Assembly (NCBI RefSeq): GCF_901709675.1 | Contig: NC_051094.1 | Span: forward strand, 2,150,501-2,214,500 | DNA: 64,000 bases | Reading direction: 5' to 3' | Source: Syngnathus acus | Lineage: Eukaryota; Chordata; Actinopteri; Syngnathiformes; Syngnathidae | Shown here: piece after piece, positions 1 through 11,800 of the stretch | Position numbering within the stretch: position 1 is the first letter of the stretch | How the letters are laid out: every line of letters begins with the position of its first letter | Notes under the pieces: generated by a model | What the model was told of the DNA's origin: nothing | Databases searched by the model: none | Seen by the model: the letters and a program-made list of their open reading frames with translations, nothing else | Translations under genes and position numbers: made by a program

Positions 1-1
1 G

Positions 2-94
2 CGCGAGCACGAGGAGGAGATCTTGCGCAAGCAGCACACCAAGCGAGGCTGGTGCTTCTGGAGACATCCGTCCTCTTCGCCGCACGTCTCCTAG
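2..94 (+). CDS. 3' terminal coding exon of an unrecognised gene (partial)
   Basis: An open frame runs from the window edge to a TAG at 92-94 and encodes 30 residues. It is rich in Glu, Lys and Arg at first (REHEEEILRKQH) and then becomes aromatic and cysteine-containing (GWCFWR), ending in SSSPHVS. The strongly charged helix-like start and the absence of stops suggest a true C-terminus rather than chance, and the following 4 kb look like 3'UTR. I do not recognise the family. The final residues could act as a short C-terminal peptide ligand, but this is speculation. The gene lies mostly outside the window and is transcribed in the same direction as the drebrin-like gene. Confidence 0.5.
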   Translation, partial: REHEEEILRKQHTKRGWCFWRHPSSSPHVS

Positions 95-1696
95 GCTTCA
101 ACGGAAGAAGGCCCCCGCTTGACCCATCTGCCCCCAGCTCTCGATGCAGACCTGACTCAGTGTTAAGAGGGAATGCCGGCGCGAGTGCAGTTCTGACTAC
201 ATAATGGCGTCACTAGAGCAAAGTGCCCCCCCCAACACCCCCCGCCCCTTCATCCCGTCCATTGTGTGATTGGACCGGGAGCAAGGGCTGTCAATTTCTC
301 CTCGTCGCCAGTGTCTGTCTTGATCAGCTCCACTTCTGCTTTAATTTAACTTGGGGAGTTTTTGTAAAGGGGCTCACATCTGCCTTCACTTCTACACAGA
401 CTGTTAGCCTGCACACACAGACCCTTTTGCCCAAGATCTACCTTTCTACAACCAGCACTGGATATCCAGGAAGTGACACGATGTAACTCATTTTGATACA
501 AGTTTTTTTTTTTTTTTTTTTTTTTGTAAACCCCTTGCACCTTTTTACACGACTATCATCGAAGACCTTCTCCGAGGAAGGCTCCATGATTGTCTGGACT
601 GCCGAATTGGAGCACATTTTTGAATTTGCCCCCGCACCCCTCTAAAAACAAACACACATACAAAAGAAAAAACAAGCTCACTTTGATGCACTTCTAAGAC
701 TTTCCAAGTGACAACTGAATAGCGTTGACGGGGATCCGGAGCCTTACTTGACGCCTCTTTTTGGAGGAATGACGGATGCAGTATTAAACAAAAGCATCTG
801 TAACGTCCATCACCGCCACTAGATAAAAAGCGCCTCAGCAAGCCTGCCTTTACACCACTGCACCACTGGGGGCAGCATTGCTCAGGGCCCCGCCACTACA
901 GTCACACTTTTTTAATGCCTGTGACTTAGACGTCGTTGTCGCTAGTAGTATGTACAAGGAGTATGAGGGCCGCACTGAACAAAGACGTTTTTCCAGACTA
1001 AAGTATTGAGTAAAGTTTCTATACAGTATTTACACGCAATTGCAACAAATTGGCGTAGTATAGCCGTCTGATTGACGCTGCCTCCAAAGGTTTCTAATTG
1101 TCTATATGCTGCAAAATGGTCGTAAATCAATTAAAAAGATTAAATTAATATTAGAATAATGGACAAATGTGAATATCGGCGGCGTCACTATTGCATAATT
1201 TTTTTTAATTCTCTATTGGAAGACTTTGCAATTGAGACGGCTTTATTTCTGCCACATTACGCACTCGGATAAAAATAACTATCCTCATAAGAATCTCTTA
1301 ATAGCACTTTCTTTTCACAGAATAACATTATTTTTTCCTCAAGAATGAGACTTTCTAATGTTCTCAAAATATGTTTTTCCTCATATTAATTTTCTCTTGC
1401 AACCTAACGTTTCTTTTTTTTTTTTACTTTATTCTCGCAACATTGCACTTTTTATACATTTATTTAATTCCTCCCCCTCGTAATTATTTCTTTTGTTTTC
1501 AATTTGGCCCGAGTACTCCTGTCGTTGGTAGGCACAGTATTGTGATGAGTGTTAAAAATCAGCAAGAGCACATGCAACATGTTATTGAGTGCATTTATGA
1601 ACTCTGTCCACCTCACTCGGAATACCAAAGCTGTGATTCTCTTTCTTCCCCACTTTGCTTCATTTCTGCTTCCCTTGCTTGCATCCTTGTTGCAAA

Positions 1697-1760
1697 GAGG
1701 GCGACGCGGTGGTCAAGCGGTTCGTATTATGAGGCACGGTGTTTGAATTCCTCCTCAGGA
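1697..1760 (+). repeat. Possible decayed tRNA-type SINE fragment
   Basis: The segment starting GGGCGACGCGGTGGTCAAGC resembles the tRNA-related head of fish SINEs, with an A-box-like start, and it runs into an A-tract. There is no clear B box or target-site duplication, so the call is weak. Confidence 0.25.
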
Positions 1761-4248
1761 GGGGGAAAAAAAAAAAAAAAGATTCACTTTGCCTTCCGTT
1801 CCTTTCACTGGAATCCAAAATGGTGCTCGAGACACAATACAACACACACATTAGTTCTCAGTTTCCAGTATGTGTCCAGTGTTTCAACTTCAATGAAAGG
1901 TTCAGCAAGTTTCCAAGAAGGTCGTTCAGTTGAACATGTGCTTTTTTTGTGTTAAAAAAAAGAAAAAAAAGAAAAACAACCCAGGTCATCGGTTTTTAGA
2001 ATGTGTAGCATTTGAATTTGACACACATAGTGCTTTTGGGGGACTGGGAGATTTTTTTTTGTATTCACCACCAAAGTGTTGTTGATGTATACACACAAAA
2101 TTGAGCTGAGTGCTCTTTTTTTTTTCCCCACTGATCACACTCTTTTGCGCATTAGCTCGAAAAGCGATGGAGATGAGATGGCTTTGAGTCACCTGGGTCG
2201 CATGTCCCTGTTCTCTGGAGAAAGACGCGACAAAGTCCTGAAATAGACTTCCAATTGGATCTCGTGAGAGCCAAGTGAGAACCAAGCCAATTTTCCAGTT
2301 CAAACATTGCCTGGTATTACTCACTCTTATCCAACTTCAGTGCTTTTGAAAGGTGATTAGGATATTGATGAACAGATTTTGATGGCTACTATTTGTCTTA
2401 TTAATTATTGGTATGGCCCAATTAGCCTCTTCTCTCAGTCCATGTGCCTTATAACGGACAAAATAAGTCAACGTTTGGGTTGCAGGCTGTTTCTGTAAAA
2501 TAGGTTGTGCTTTACACACCGCAATCTGAACTTCCTTTTCCAAGCAGATGACCTTGAATTAATCTCCCCCCCGATTATTGTTTTTATGTGGATTATTTTT
2601 TGGACGGAGGAATGGAGAAAGACGCCATGGACAGAAGGCCGTCATGATTTCAAATTGAAAAAAAAAAAAGTGCCAGATTGATTCCTGAAGTGACTATAAA
2701 GTAGTTAACACTGTTATTGGTCGGGGGCAGATGTTAGACAAAAATATTTTGTTTAGGAAAGCATTTTCTGTTGAAGTTGTCTTATGTTTTTGTTTGATTT
2801 CTGCGCTTAGCCCATCTCGAATGATTGTAGCACACTTTTTGATTGACCTAAAATAACCCCCTTTTTTACAAGCTCTGATTTTTGTACACTGATCACTCGG
2901 CGCATTTAAATACCTATTTAACTTTGTCAGAAAAATAATAATGAGAATAATATGCAGGGACATTTATAAACTTAAAAATAACTAAGAGGCAATCATCAGA
3001 CTTTGTATTGTAATACAAGATATAATATACTTGTGCAGGGTGTTTTTCAAAGTAACACTGCAGGTGATTTATGTTCTTAAAATGCACATGCGGCCCATGA
3101 GAGCATTTGATCTGGTTCACCATGCAATTCTTAAGAAAGGAAAGAAAAATGGCTTCAATTGGATTTGCATGCAATTAATTGTGGGAAAACATGCACGTTG
3201 CTGGGTCTCCTCTTAGTATAATAATTTTGATCATGGCCGAACGGAATGACTATTGAAATGGAGGAGTGATAATATTGAATTACAGGACATTAAAATGAAA
3301 TTATTTGGAGTCAGTCAGCTACTGTTGCTATGGTGTCCTCACAGGCCAAAGTTAAACGATATACACTGATGTCATGTTTAGCTGTTTGTCTTCATCACAT
3401 CATATTGGAGTCTGAGCGCAAAACACGTTGTGTGTCTCCGTTCATGTGCCTTGAGTGAAATGTTCACACTTGTAGCCCTGTACAGGCTGACCACTACTAC
3501 CATGCGCCGCTTCAAGTCAACTAAGCCAAAAAATAACATAAAAAAGTAATGCTAGGCAGCTTGTAATTTCTTTTTTTTTTTGCAACAGTGATGACACGAG
3601 TTTTTGTTGCTGTTGTATTATCTGCTCAAGTTACGCAACAGTTGAATTGTGAAATAACCTTGCACACCAGCAGTTCTCAAATGAGGTCTCTGCACTCTCT
3701 GTTAGGTGCCTGCACTTTCTATTATGTAGCCTATAATGAAACCTTCTGTGATCAATACTCTGAACTTGCTCAATTTTTCATATAACAAGCTTTGGATTCA
3801 TCTTAGGTTTCACTTTGTCATCGTTACTCCACATTCAGTGTTCCACTGTTCAGATGCAAACATTTGCTGTGATGACTATGTTTAATATGATGCTTTAATT
3901 AATTCCTTCAATTGTTATCCACAAGTCAAGTATTTAGGATTGTAATGTTGCGGAGGGTCGCGTGGACTGAATAGTATAGTTGTGCACTTTTGTTTCCATG
4001 TGACTTTTATTAACCTCCACGGCTCATGTGTAGTACCATAACAACAAAGAGCACACCTTCACCTATGACTGTTAAGGGCTTTCAAAAAGAAAAAAAAAAG
4101 AAGAAAAAACTAAACAATCAGAATGTTTGCTACTGTTTGCAAAGATGTTTTGAAACGGTTTGTAATATTTTTTGAACCGCTATGATTTGTACAAAATGAC
4201 CTTTTTCTTTTTTGCCATTGCAGTATTTTGATGTTTGACATGGATTTT

Positions 4249-4254
4249 ATTAAA
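4249..4254 (+). terminator. Candidate polyadenylation signal (ATTAAA)
   Basis: ATTAAA followed within about 15-40 bases by a T/G-rich element. It would end the transcript of the gene at the left edge. Confidence 0.3.
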
Positions 4255-4879
4255 ACGGTTTAATCTTTTGAACTTGTCTCTTGTTTTATTGTTGTGCTGT
4301 ATGACATAATCCAACGGACCATATATTTTACATCCCGCAATTTAATACGTTTAGGATTGTTCTTGCCCTGATTTCTGGTTAGAAAATTGTGATGCAGCAG
4401 TGTCCTCTAGTGGATAAACGAAGGTATTTTCACTGGTGTTTTTATTTTGTAACAATTTACATTATTGCACAAATTTCTTCGCTACTACTCGTTAGCCAAA
4501 AGATTTGGTACACTTTTATTTTAGAGCACTTTTAACCAAAAACTGGACCAAAATAAGATGACAAAAATATCAAATATCAGCTCTAATAATGTAAAAGTGA
4601 CCAACAAAAGTTAAAAGTCATACACCAAATTTCTATGACTGACTGAGTCAGCAAAAAAAGCGACTCCCCGAAGTGATGACTCATCTAGGCGAGTGCACGG
4701 TGAGCTGGAACTTTTAATCAAGGCGCTCTGCTGAAGAAGCCACACGGGGATAGCGTCGCCATGGTGCCGTCTGTGATGTGGTCGATGGTCATCATCTTGA
4801 GACGGGTGACGGACGGTAGTGGTTGCGGGATGTGGAGTCCTTGCTGATATATTCCATCTGCAGAGTTCTCGCCAGTTTT
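4255..4879. other. Intergenic stretch with no recognised gene
   Basis: AT-rich at first, then of higher complexity from about 4600. An antisense frame here (4611-4997, minus) has no family resemblance and overlaps the promoter-like block, so it is not called as a gene. Confidence 0.4.
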
Positions 4880-4979
4880 CTGAAGCTGAGCCGTGATTGG
4901 TTGTGACGTACCACTGTGATGTCATTTTCAGGCGACAGCAAGTGACAAAATGGCCGCGCCACGTGACGGACAAAACCAG
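4880..4979 (+). promoter_or_regulatory. Promoter-like block (CCAAT, CRE-like, E-box)
   Basis: Within 100 bases there is an inverted CCAAT box (ATTGG, 4896-4900), a CRE-like TGACGTA (4904-4910), an AAAATGGCCGC sequence that looks like a YY1 initiator site, and CACGTGAC (4960-4967). CpG density is clearly above the surroundings. This combination is typical of compact housekeeping promoters. The YY1-type site would place the start of transcription close to 4940 on the plus strand. Confidence 0.4.
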
Positions 4980-5797
4980 GTGAATTTTGCTGCTCAACTC
5001 TTATTCCACATATGCTATATTATCCAGAATGCTGTTTTTAGACTAGTGGGGGCACATAGAACATGTTATTGTCAAGAAAACTTTGGAATTGACTCCAATA
5101 TATTTGCCACCTTTGCATGAAAAGTTTAAATCAATTATAAACTTGTCATCTTTCACGTGTCTCTGTTATGAACATGAATCGACTGCCTCGTGCATGACAA
5201 TGTCAGCGGCCTCGTGTTCAAACATCTCGCACACATGTGCGGCTGTGACATCATCACATCTGGCTTTCATTACTAGTGGTTGACTCAGCAGGAGATGAAA
5301 AACTTTAGACTTTGAGGGCGAAGAACCAAAGAAGGAAAATGCTTGAATTGAACAAGTACATAAGGCGTATAGTATTCACAATAGAGACGCACCTACTAAT
5401 TAAGTATTTTAATTTTCTCCTGAAAACGAACCACCTTCATTCTACTAAGACTTTTGGTACATTCTATACTTTTCTGTAGGCACAGCTTGGCATGCTTGGA
5501 ACTGTTTGGGGGAAGAACCGAAAAGAACTTGAGACTGTGAACAAAGAGCTTCTTCTGAATAAATGCATGAAAGAATGTTATTCACAAAGTCATGCAATTA
5601 CAGCCAACCTGCAACAGAGGGCGCTCTACAAAACGCCTGAACTTGGTGAGTCCATTTCCTTCAGCAGACCTCGTATAATGCAAATCGAACTGAGCGTGAA
5701 CACCCCAAATTGTAATCTTTGTTACTGCAGTTGCCATGGAAATGTTCATCTGACGAGTGATGGGATTGATTTCAAATGTGTTTTCTTGGTTCATTAA
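4950..5797 (+). CDS. Candidate small two-exon gene, function unknown
   Basis: Proposed exon 1 is 4950-4979: an ATG in a good Kozak context (AAAATGG), ten codons (MAAPRDGQNQ) and a GTGAAT donor, ending in phase 0. Proposed exon 2 starts at 5480 after TTTTCTGTAG and opens in the same phase with no stop. It encodes AQLGMLGTVWGKNRKELETV and continues as a Lys/Glu/Leu-rich probable amphipathic helix with two close cysteines. At 5645 the frame meets a strong donor (G|GTGAGT); if that is ignored it runs on to a stop at 5795-5797, giving about 116 residues. If the donor is used, a further exon must follow; short possible last exons exist but none is convincing. The phase match and the promoter-like block support a real gene. 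I recognise no family, and chance cannot be excluded. Confidence 0.35.
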
Positions 5798-7312
5798 TCC
5801 GGTTTCATTGATCTTGTCTGCACAATGGCGGATGATAGACAATACAAATACATTGGATTGTGTTACTTGACTATGTCGTTTTCTTTATGTGTGTATCAAA
5901 TAGGCATACACACACACTCACACACGCATGGCCCAAGGGGAAGATATCTCAAGGTTGTTGTCAAGGCACATAGTTGAACACTCACCTCATCTGGAGGCCT
6001 GCTGCGAGTACATGCACACACACACACATTCGCACGGGTTGACCCCTCTCACCTGCACACACACATGGCGCGTTGACATAAACACAGTCCCTAAAACACG
6101 CGTAATATTTTCTCATGCATGTAACATTTCATCATTTCGCGAATGAGCTGTCGGCATGATGATGACATACAGTCCAGAAATGACTTCCACTGTCAGGTGT
6201 TTACATTCTTTTCTGACCGCATGTGACTAATAGCATAGAGGAAGACAAGTCACTGAACGATCTAAGAGACTTATTGGCGAACGGACAGTGAATTAAATGT
6301 ACTCTAAGAGGCTAGGAGAGGATTTTGCGGAGCTCTCCACAAGCTGTCAAGCACAGGCTGTTAGTCTAGACTCTCAGGAAGGCAGGGGGCTGGACAAAGA
6401 GCTTGTGGCAATTAGCAAAGGACACATTTAGGAGAAAACGCTGGTTTCGAGACACACATGCACAAACATGTGTCCAAAGCCCCCACTGGACGTCCTAGCA
6501 CATTCCCACATTTAGGCCCGATGGCCAATAACCGCCGCACCCTCGCAAAGGAAATGCCAGAGTCCTCTAAAGTGGAGTCTAACAGTGCGGCAGTTCACAT
6601 GTCCAGATATGGACCAAGAGCCTCTAATAACAGGAAGTTGAAAGAATAATAGCAGCATGAGGATGTCACGGAAGCCCCCCGGCCCTCCGACAACCCCCCG
6701 GGGGCAAGTATCACACAGCTACGTTTGGTTACATTTACACGGATGCATTTATTTGAATTGTTCAGGTGTTTCTCATTGTCTCTTCACTTTGTTTGTATTT
6801 AGTTGCCGGTTTTTGTTTGGTCCTTGTTGGATCATAGTCGCTGTTATGTACTGTTCAGTATTTTCCCAATGTTTCTGTGTTACTTTAACTTTTATTGGGA
6901 CTTTGTTGGTTTTTGTACCGTGAACTTACCCCACTAACCTTGCTATTGATTTTTGGTAACACATTTTGTTAAGTCAACATTTATCTTCTCAATTCTACCA
7001 CAAACCAGAAACAAACAGAACGTGGATGAATGGATAAACATTTAATTTCCCGTATCTCAGTGAGCAAGGCCTCGCCGCTCACATTAAGACTATTATTGTG
7101 ACCGACGTAAACCCTGCACGCCGCGTAACTTTGCATGGAGGCAGGTTAGACTCGATCTCCTTCACAGATGAGTGAAGGCTAGTGGCTACATAAGAGGGAG
7201 GGCTGCGCCGCTGTGGGAGTGGCCCCAGGGGACTTACTACTAGATAAAACCAACGACTATATAAAAAAAAAGAAGTTACTATACCTGTTTCACAGTTTGA
7301 AAACACATGCTC
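5798..7312. other. Intergenic, no recognised gene
   Basis: Contains short CA-rich tracts (about 5905-5930, 6015-6030, 6055-6065) and otherwise mixed sequence. No frame with family resemblance or a credible exon was found. Confidence 0.4.
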
Positions 7313-7405
7313 AGGGTCACGGTTGAGTTGTAGCCTATCCCATCTGACTTTGGACAAGAGGCAGGGTGCGCCATTGACTGGTTGCCAATCACAGCACATG
7401 CACTG
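7313..7405 (-). repeat. SINE/LINE 3'-tail remnant (reverse orientation)
   Basis: The stretch around GTAGCCTATCCCATCTGACT through GGTTGCCAATCACAGCAC is the reverse complement of the conserved tail shared by a widespread fish SINE and its LINE partner (consensus ...CCAGTTCAGGGTG...CAGCTGGGATAGGCTCCAGC). Only the tail remains. Confidence 0.55.
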
Positions 7406-7834
7406 CAAATAAGTCTTCAAGCAGAACAGCAAAATGTAAACAACTGTCACTTTCTAACAGCTTTTACTTCCTCCCTCGCTTAGCAACCTCAAATTTCCCA
7501 TCATGATTGAACGGCATGGAAAAAATGTGGGCGCTTCATCGGCCCGTGCAGGTCCATTCACTGATTCCTACAGTAGTGTGAGTGATTTTGTGTTTGCTTT
7601 GTCATACAGTTCAGTTTGCTCATGTCTGAGCATCAGTTCACAGCAATGTTTGAGATTGTGCAACCAGTTTTTCTTTGAATGCGTCACAATCAGAGCGCCA
7701 CACAAGCTCCCCTTGAGCTTTGTATGGTGCCACACACACAGGCTCCTTCATACTCAGTTCCCATGAAATTGCTTCTTCTTTTGCAGTCAATGGCTTCATT
7801 TGAGCTTGTGTGTGTGGTGACTGGTGGTTGGGGG

Positions 7835-8219
7835 TGATGAAAAAGACAAAGATTGGCAAATATTTGATTTGGTTGATTTTTTCCCCCCCGATTTGGATTG
7901 AAGCCTAATACTCCCACATATTTATTAAGACAGAATGTATCACGTGGTATTTGTCTTATGTGGAAGAAATACGTATTAAGTAATATGATGAAAAAAACAA
8001 AGATTGGCAAATATTTGATTTGACTGGTTGATTTTTTTCCCAATTTGGATTGAAGCCTAATACTCCCACATATTTATTACGACATAATGTGAAAATGTAT
8101 CACGTGATATTTTTCTAATGTGGAAGAAATACGTATTAAGTAAAACTAATGTATTACTATAACTAATGAATGTGAACATTTATCACGTGATCTTTTTTCT
8201 AATGTGGAAGAAATAAGAT
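7835..8219 (+). repeat. 151-bp tandem duplication with a partial third unit
   Basis: Unit 1 (7835-7985) and unit 2 (7986 to about 8145) share long identical stretches, such as AAAGATTGGCAAATATTTGA and GATTGAAGCCTAATACTCCC. A partial third unit (about 8168-8219) repeats only the 3' part. Each unit contains a CACGTG palindrome, at 7941-7946, 8101-8106 and 8184-8189. The array lies 0.5-0.9 kb upstream of the drebrin-like start codon. Confidence 0.85.
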
Positions 8220-8329
8220 GTTATTTTTCTTCTTTATTTTATGATTAATTATATTATTTCCTATTTAACTTTGGTTGCGAATGAGTTCAGTCATGCAAGT
8301 GCATGCTGACACGGTGTTAAGGTTGGCTG

Positions 8330-8716
8330 CGTGTGCACGGTGCGACTCAGTCATTACGCTTTCCACTCACTCAACAGGAGGTGGGGCTTTTTTTGTGCTG
8401 AAAACTTATTCCGCTGCCCCCTCTCTGCACAAAGCCCAGTGTGCACACTAACTTAACGGTCTCATTCACGCAGGGAGTGCGCAGCGCCTGCACGACGGAT
8501 CGTTCCACTTTGAAACTCGACTCCACGTTGCGTGCAACCTGCGTGTAAGCCTTCCGTGGACTTTTTATTTTTATTTTTTATTCTCCACCGAATACGGCGA
8601 AGTTGTTTTTCTCTCGCTGTGGCTCATCCGAGCAAATAGTCGCTCCCCGAGCACAAGTAGGGGGGACCAGTGAAGAGACGAGCCTGCGGGAAGAGGTCTG
8701 GACACTTCATAGCACC
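8330..8716 (+). promoter_or_regulatory. dbnl: Promoter and 5'UTR region of the drebrin-like gene
   Basis: GC content and CpG frequency rise sharply from about 8320, and this is the only such island before the first coding exon. No TATA box is in an obvious position, so a dispersed CpG-type promoter is likely. The start of transcription cannot be placed exactly; the stretch from about 8480 to 8716 is probably 5'UTR. No ATG lies upstream in frame with the coding start. Confidence 0.45.
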
Positions 8717-8808
8717 ATGAGCATGAAAACGGTGAACCTTGATACCTACAGCCTGTCACTGCTCACGGCCAAGGAGGATATCCTCAACCATCGCTCCTCC
8801 ACCAACTG
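8717..8808 (+). CDS. dbnl: dbnl exon 1 (start codon, N-terminus of ADF-H)
   Basis: Starts ATGAGCATGAAAAC and encodes [20 protein letters not shown] and on to the TNW at the exon border. The spacing from Met to the conserved Trp (31 residues) matches drebrin and DBNL. The donor is GTAACA; the last codon (TGG) is split 2+1 with exon 2. Confidence 0.85.
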
Positions 8809-11800
8809 GTAACACTTTGAGTTTAATTAAATCCATAACACTCCCGTTGCGTGTATAAATGCACCACCGCGAGTAGCTGTTGCGTCATTGGAGACTTTAT
8901 TTCATTAATCCAATGAGCAAAGTGTTCTGCAAGACGGTGCACGCATCTTGTGCTATTTTTTTTCCCTTTTTTTTTTTTTTTTACAACGCCATTGTCTGAC
9001 ACTCATAGTGGGACGCTTTTAAGTATACCAGAGCTTCTCACCTCCCCCTTGAGAATGTTTTGAGGGGAGGTGATGTTCGTTCATTACGCACGCAAAAAGC
9101 GCAGCCACTGCATGACTCACTGCCCCCAATATATATAAGTTTCCTTCGCCCAAAGGTAACGTGAGGCTTGTGTTCTTTTCTACCAACGATCAGGTTTCTT
9201 CTCGCTCTCTTTCACGAAGGCACGCTTTAATTAACACAGTAATTCCATTAGAAATCCAGTAGTTCCTATCTTTTTTTTTTTTAATACTGTAGTTCTGTCC
9301 AATACAACTCCAAGTATCACCATCATGACCTGCTTTAAAATAGAGTAGTGCATTAGAGTCAAGTAAAACAAGACAGGATTTATTCCGTAAATAGTATATT
9401 TAATACTATTAGAAGCCACACTGTCGCATTAAGCACAGTTTGGTCATTAACACTGCCATTTATTTAACCGTAGGAAATAAAGGAAAACTGTACTAAAATA
9501 AATAAATCATGGCTTGATTCAAATTAAGGTTTAAAAAAAGTTGTTTGGGTTTAAAAACAAACACCTCTCAATAAATTGAACTTAAAAAGTGAAATATAAC
9601 TGAACTCAGGGAGTGATTCCTTCACATTCCACTAGAGGGAGCTCAGAGTGGGAATTTAACATTATTGTGAAACTGCACTGTATCATATTGAAAGCAGTTT
9701 CTAAAATTTATATTATCCACACAATGGGGGACAAATAATATAAATGCTTTCCAGTATGAGGGAAACTGACACGTATTGGCGCAGATAGCAAACAGTGCAA
9801 GACAGCTGTACGCTGATTGCACGGAGCTCCGGGACATTCTTGTTTGCATTTGGGCTCAAATGCTGCATTTCCATTGCAAATACATGTATTTGGATATACC
9901 GTATTTTCCGCACTATAAGGCGCACCTAAAAACCTCCAATTTTCTCAAAAGCCGACAGTGCGCCTTATAATCAGGTGCACCTTATATATGGACCAATATT
10001 GAGCCACTACAGCAGGCGTGTCCAAAGTCCGGCCCGCGGGACAAATGTATATATCTTATATATGGACAAAGTTTTAAAATGGGCAATTCATTGAAGGTGC
10101 GCCTTATATATGGACAAAGTTTTAAAATGGGCCATTCATTGAAGGTGCGCCTTATAATCCGGTGCGCCTTATAGTGCGGAAAATACGGTAATCAAAAATT
10201 CTAAACTCTAGTCCATAATACTCATACAAACCTTGAGGTAAATGAATGGTAGTATGTGGGATAGTGTCTGCAATACACTCCCATCCAGAAATAAATACAG
10301 AGTGCCATTGTGTCTGCTTTGACAGATGACTCATGACATTGTGTCCTCTGGGCGTATTGGAGATGATTGTGTACATGGGATTGTTTGACAAGCGGCAGAT
10401 TGTAAGACAAACAATCCAATGAGAGCCTGGCTGGAAGTTCAATACAAAGTCGCTGCGTGGGATTGACTCTCCAACATGATGATGGACATGCAACTTGGAA
10501 AAGATGGCACCAAATGCACTGAAGGAAACAGAGACACAGGGATTTTTTTTTTTTTCCCCTTCGGCCCATTCAGTTTCGAGTTCCTCGAGCTTCATTCATG
10601 CAGTGGGAGTCTGCATAACGTCATGGAGCGACGAGGAGGAAGTAGGGAGATGAAAACCAAGTGGACGTCACCCATGCTCGACTCCCACACATGTTCTACA
10701 GTTCCTGGCTGAGATACAACTTGTAATCTGGGATCGTTTTGGTCATTAGAAAAAGAGTGGTGCACATGTGAGGAGAAACTGTGTGTGTGCTGGGAATGCT
10801 GCCGTAAACGGAAAAAAAAAAAAATGGAGTTAGAGTGTGGGACAGAATGAGAGCTTGTTTGGATGTGTCACCATGGAGATGTGCAGGTGTCATGTGATCA
10901 GGTTGCAGGTTGTTCTCACACGGGATGGTCTCACGTAAACTGCCGTTGGCAATAGATCTACCGGAGTCTCATAACTGATCTATTGTTACTCAATAGACAC
11001 TTCATTAGGCATTTCGATCCAGCTAGTTTAATGTCGTAGATAGAATCTTGTATTGGATATCATTAGACTAATGAGCCAAGTCATACGAGCAGAGTGGTGA
11101 AAGGTTAGTGCCCCAACTCCAAACAATTCCTTGTCTTCAACTTTCCATGTCTCTGGAATTGTTTGGCAAAGTAGTTTGGTTTGCACACAGTATTCATTTT
11201 CAACACACCCGCCAATAAAGACGTATTCCTGCCAAGCGTAAACCACTCAGCTCAACGCCAGATTAGCCAGTCGTAAAAAAAAAAAAAAAGTGCGTATGTG
11301 TGAATCAGCTGAGAGAAATGTTTGCAACATTGTGTCATTGCTAAGCTGATTTGAGGCCAGTGATTAGCTTGACCTGGTATTCATCACAAATGGGTGCGGG
11401 AGTGCATGTATCGAGCCAACCGTGATCACGGTCACGCTTCTTTTTTTTTTTTTTTTACAATACAAACACACACGGCTTGCGGCGCATTTGTGTTTCACAA
11501 TGTCCCAGTTACAGACACAGGCAGGGACAGGGTAAATAAAACAATCACTATAGCACAGGTGTCAAACTCAAGGCCCCGGGGCCAGATACGGCCTGCCACA
11601 TCATTTTAGGTGGCCCGCGAAGACAAATTGTGCATCAAATTCGTTGCAAACTAGAATTGCAAATTGTCTTCACTTTTAATAATATCTTTTTTTTTAAATA
11701 TTTGACCAGTTTTTACTTGTCTGATTTGAAAACAAGTTATTTGTCAGTTTGTTTTGTAGCTTTTACTGTATAGAATATAAGGTGCTCATACATTTATTTG

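Larger units (their letters stand above)
95..4254 (+). other. Probable long 3'UTR and flank of the upstream gene
   Basis: No convincing coding sequence is seen here; the frames present are chance frames made of low-complexity codons (poly-T, poly-A, CA tracts). The stretch is AT-rich with many T and A runs, as in vertebrate 3'UTRs. An ATTAAA at 4249-4254 followed by T/G-rich sequence (about 4265-4295) is a plausible cleavage and polyadenylation site. An earlier end for the transcript is equally possible. Confidence 0.35.

Noticed and set aside
1371-1955. 194-codon plus-strand frame
   Set aside because: Made of Phe/Leu/Lys low-complexity stretches, crosses a SINE-like fragment and an A-tract; chance frame in a probable 3'UTR.
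4611-4997. 128-codon minus-strand frame
   Set aside because: Overlaps the promoter-like block on the other strand; composition (His/Ser/Thr-rich) is that of a shadow frame.
7785-7810. Possible terminal exon for the small gene at 4950 (after CTTCTTTTGCAG)
   Set aside because: It would add just five codons before a stop; an acceptor-like site this short cannot be told from chance.
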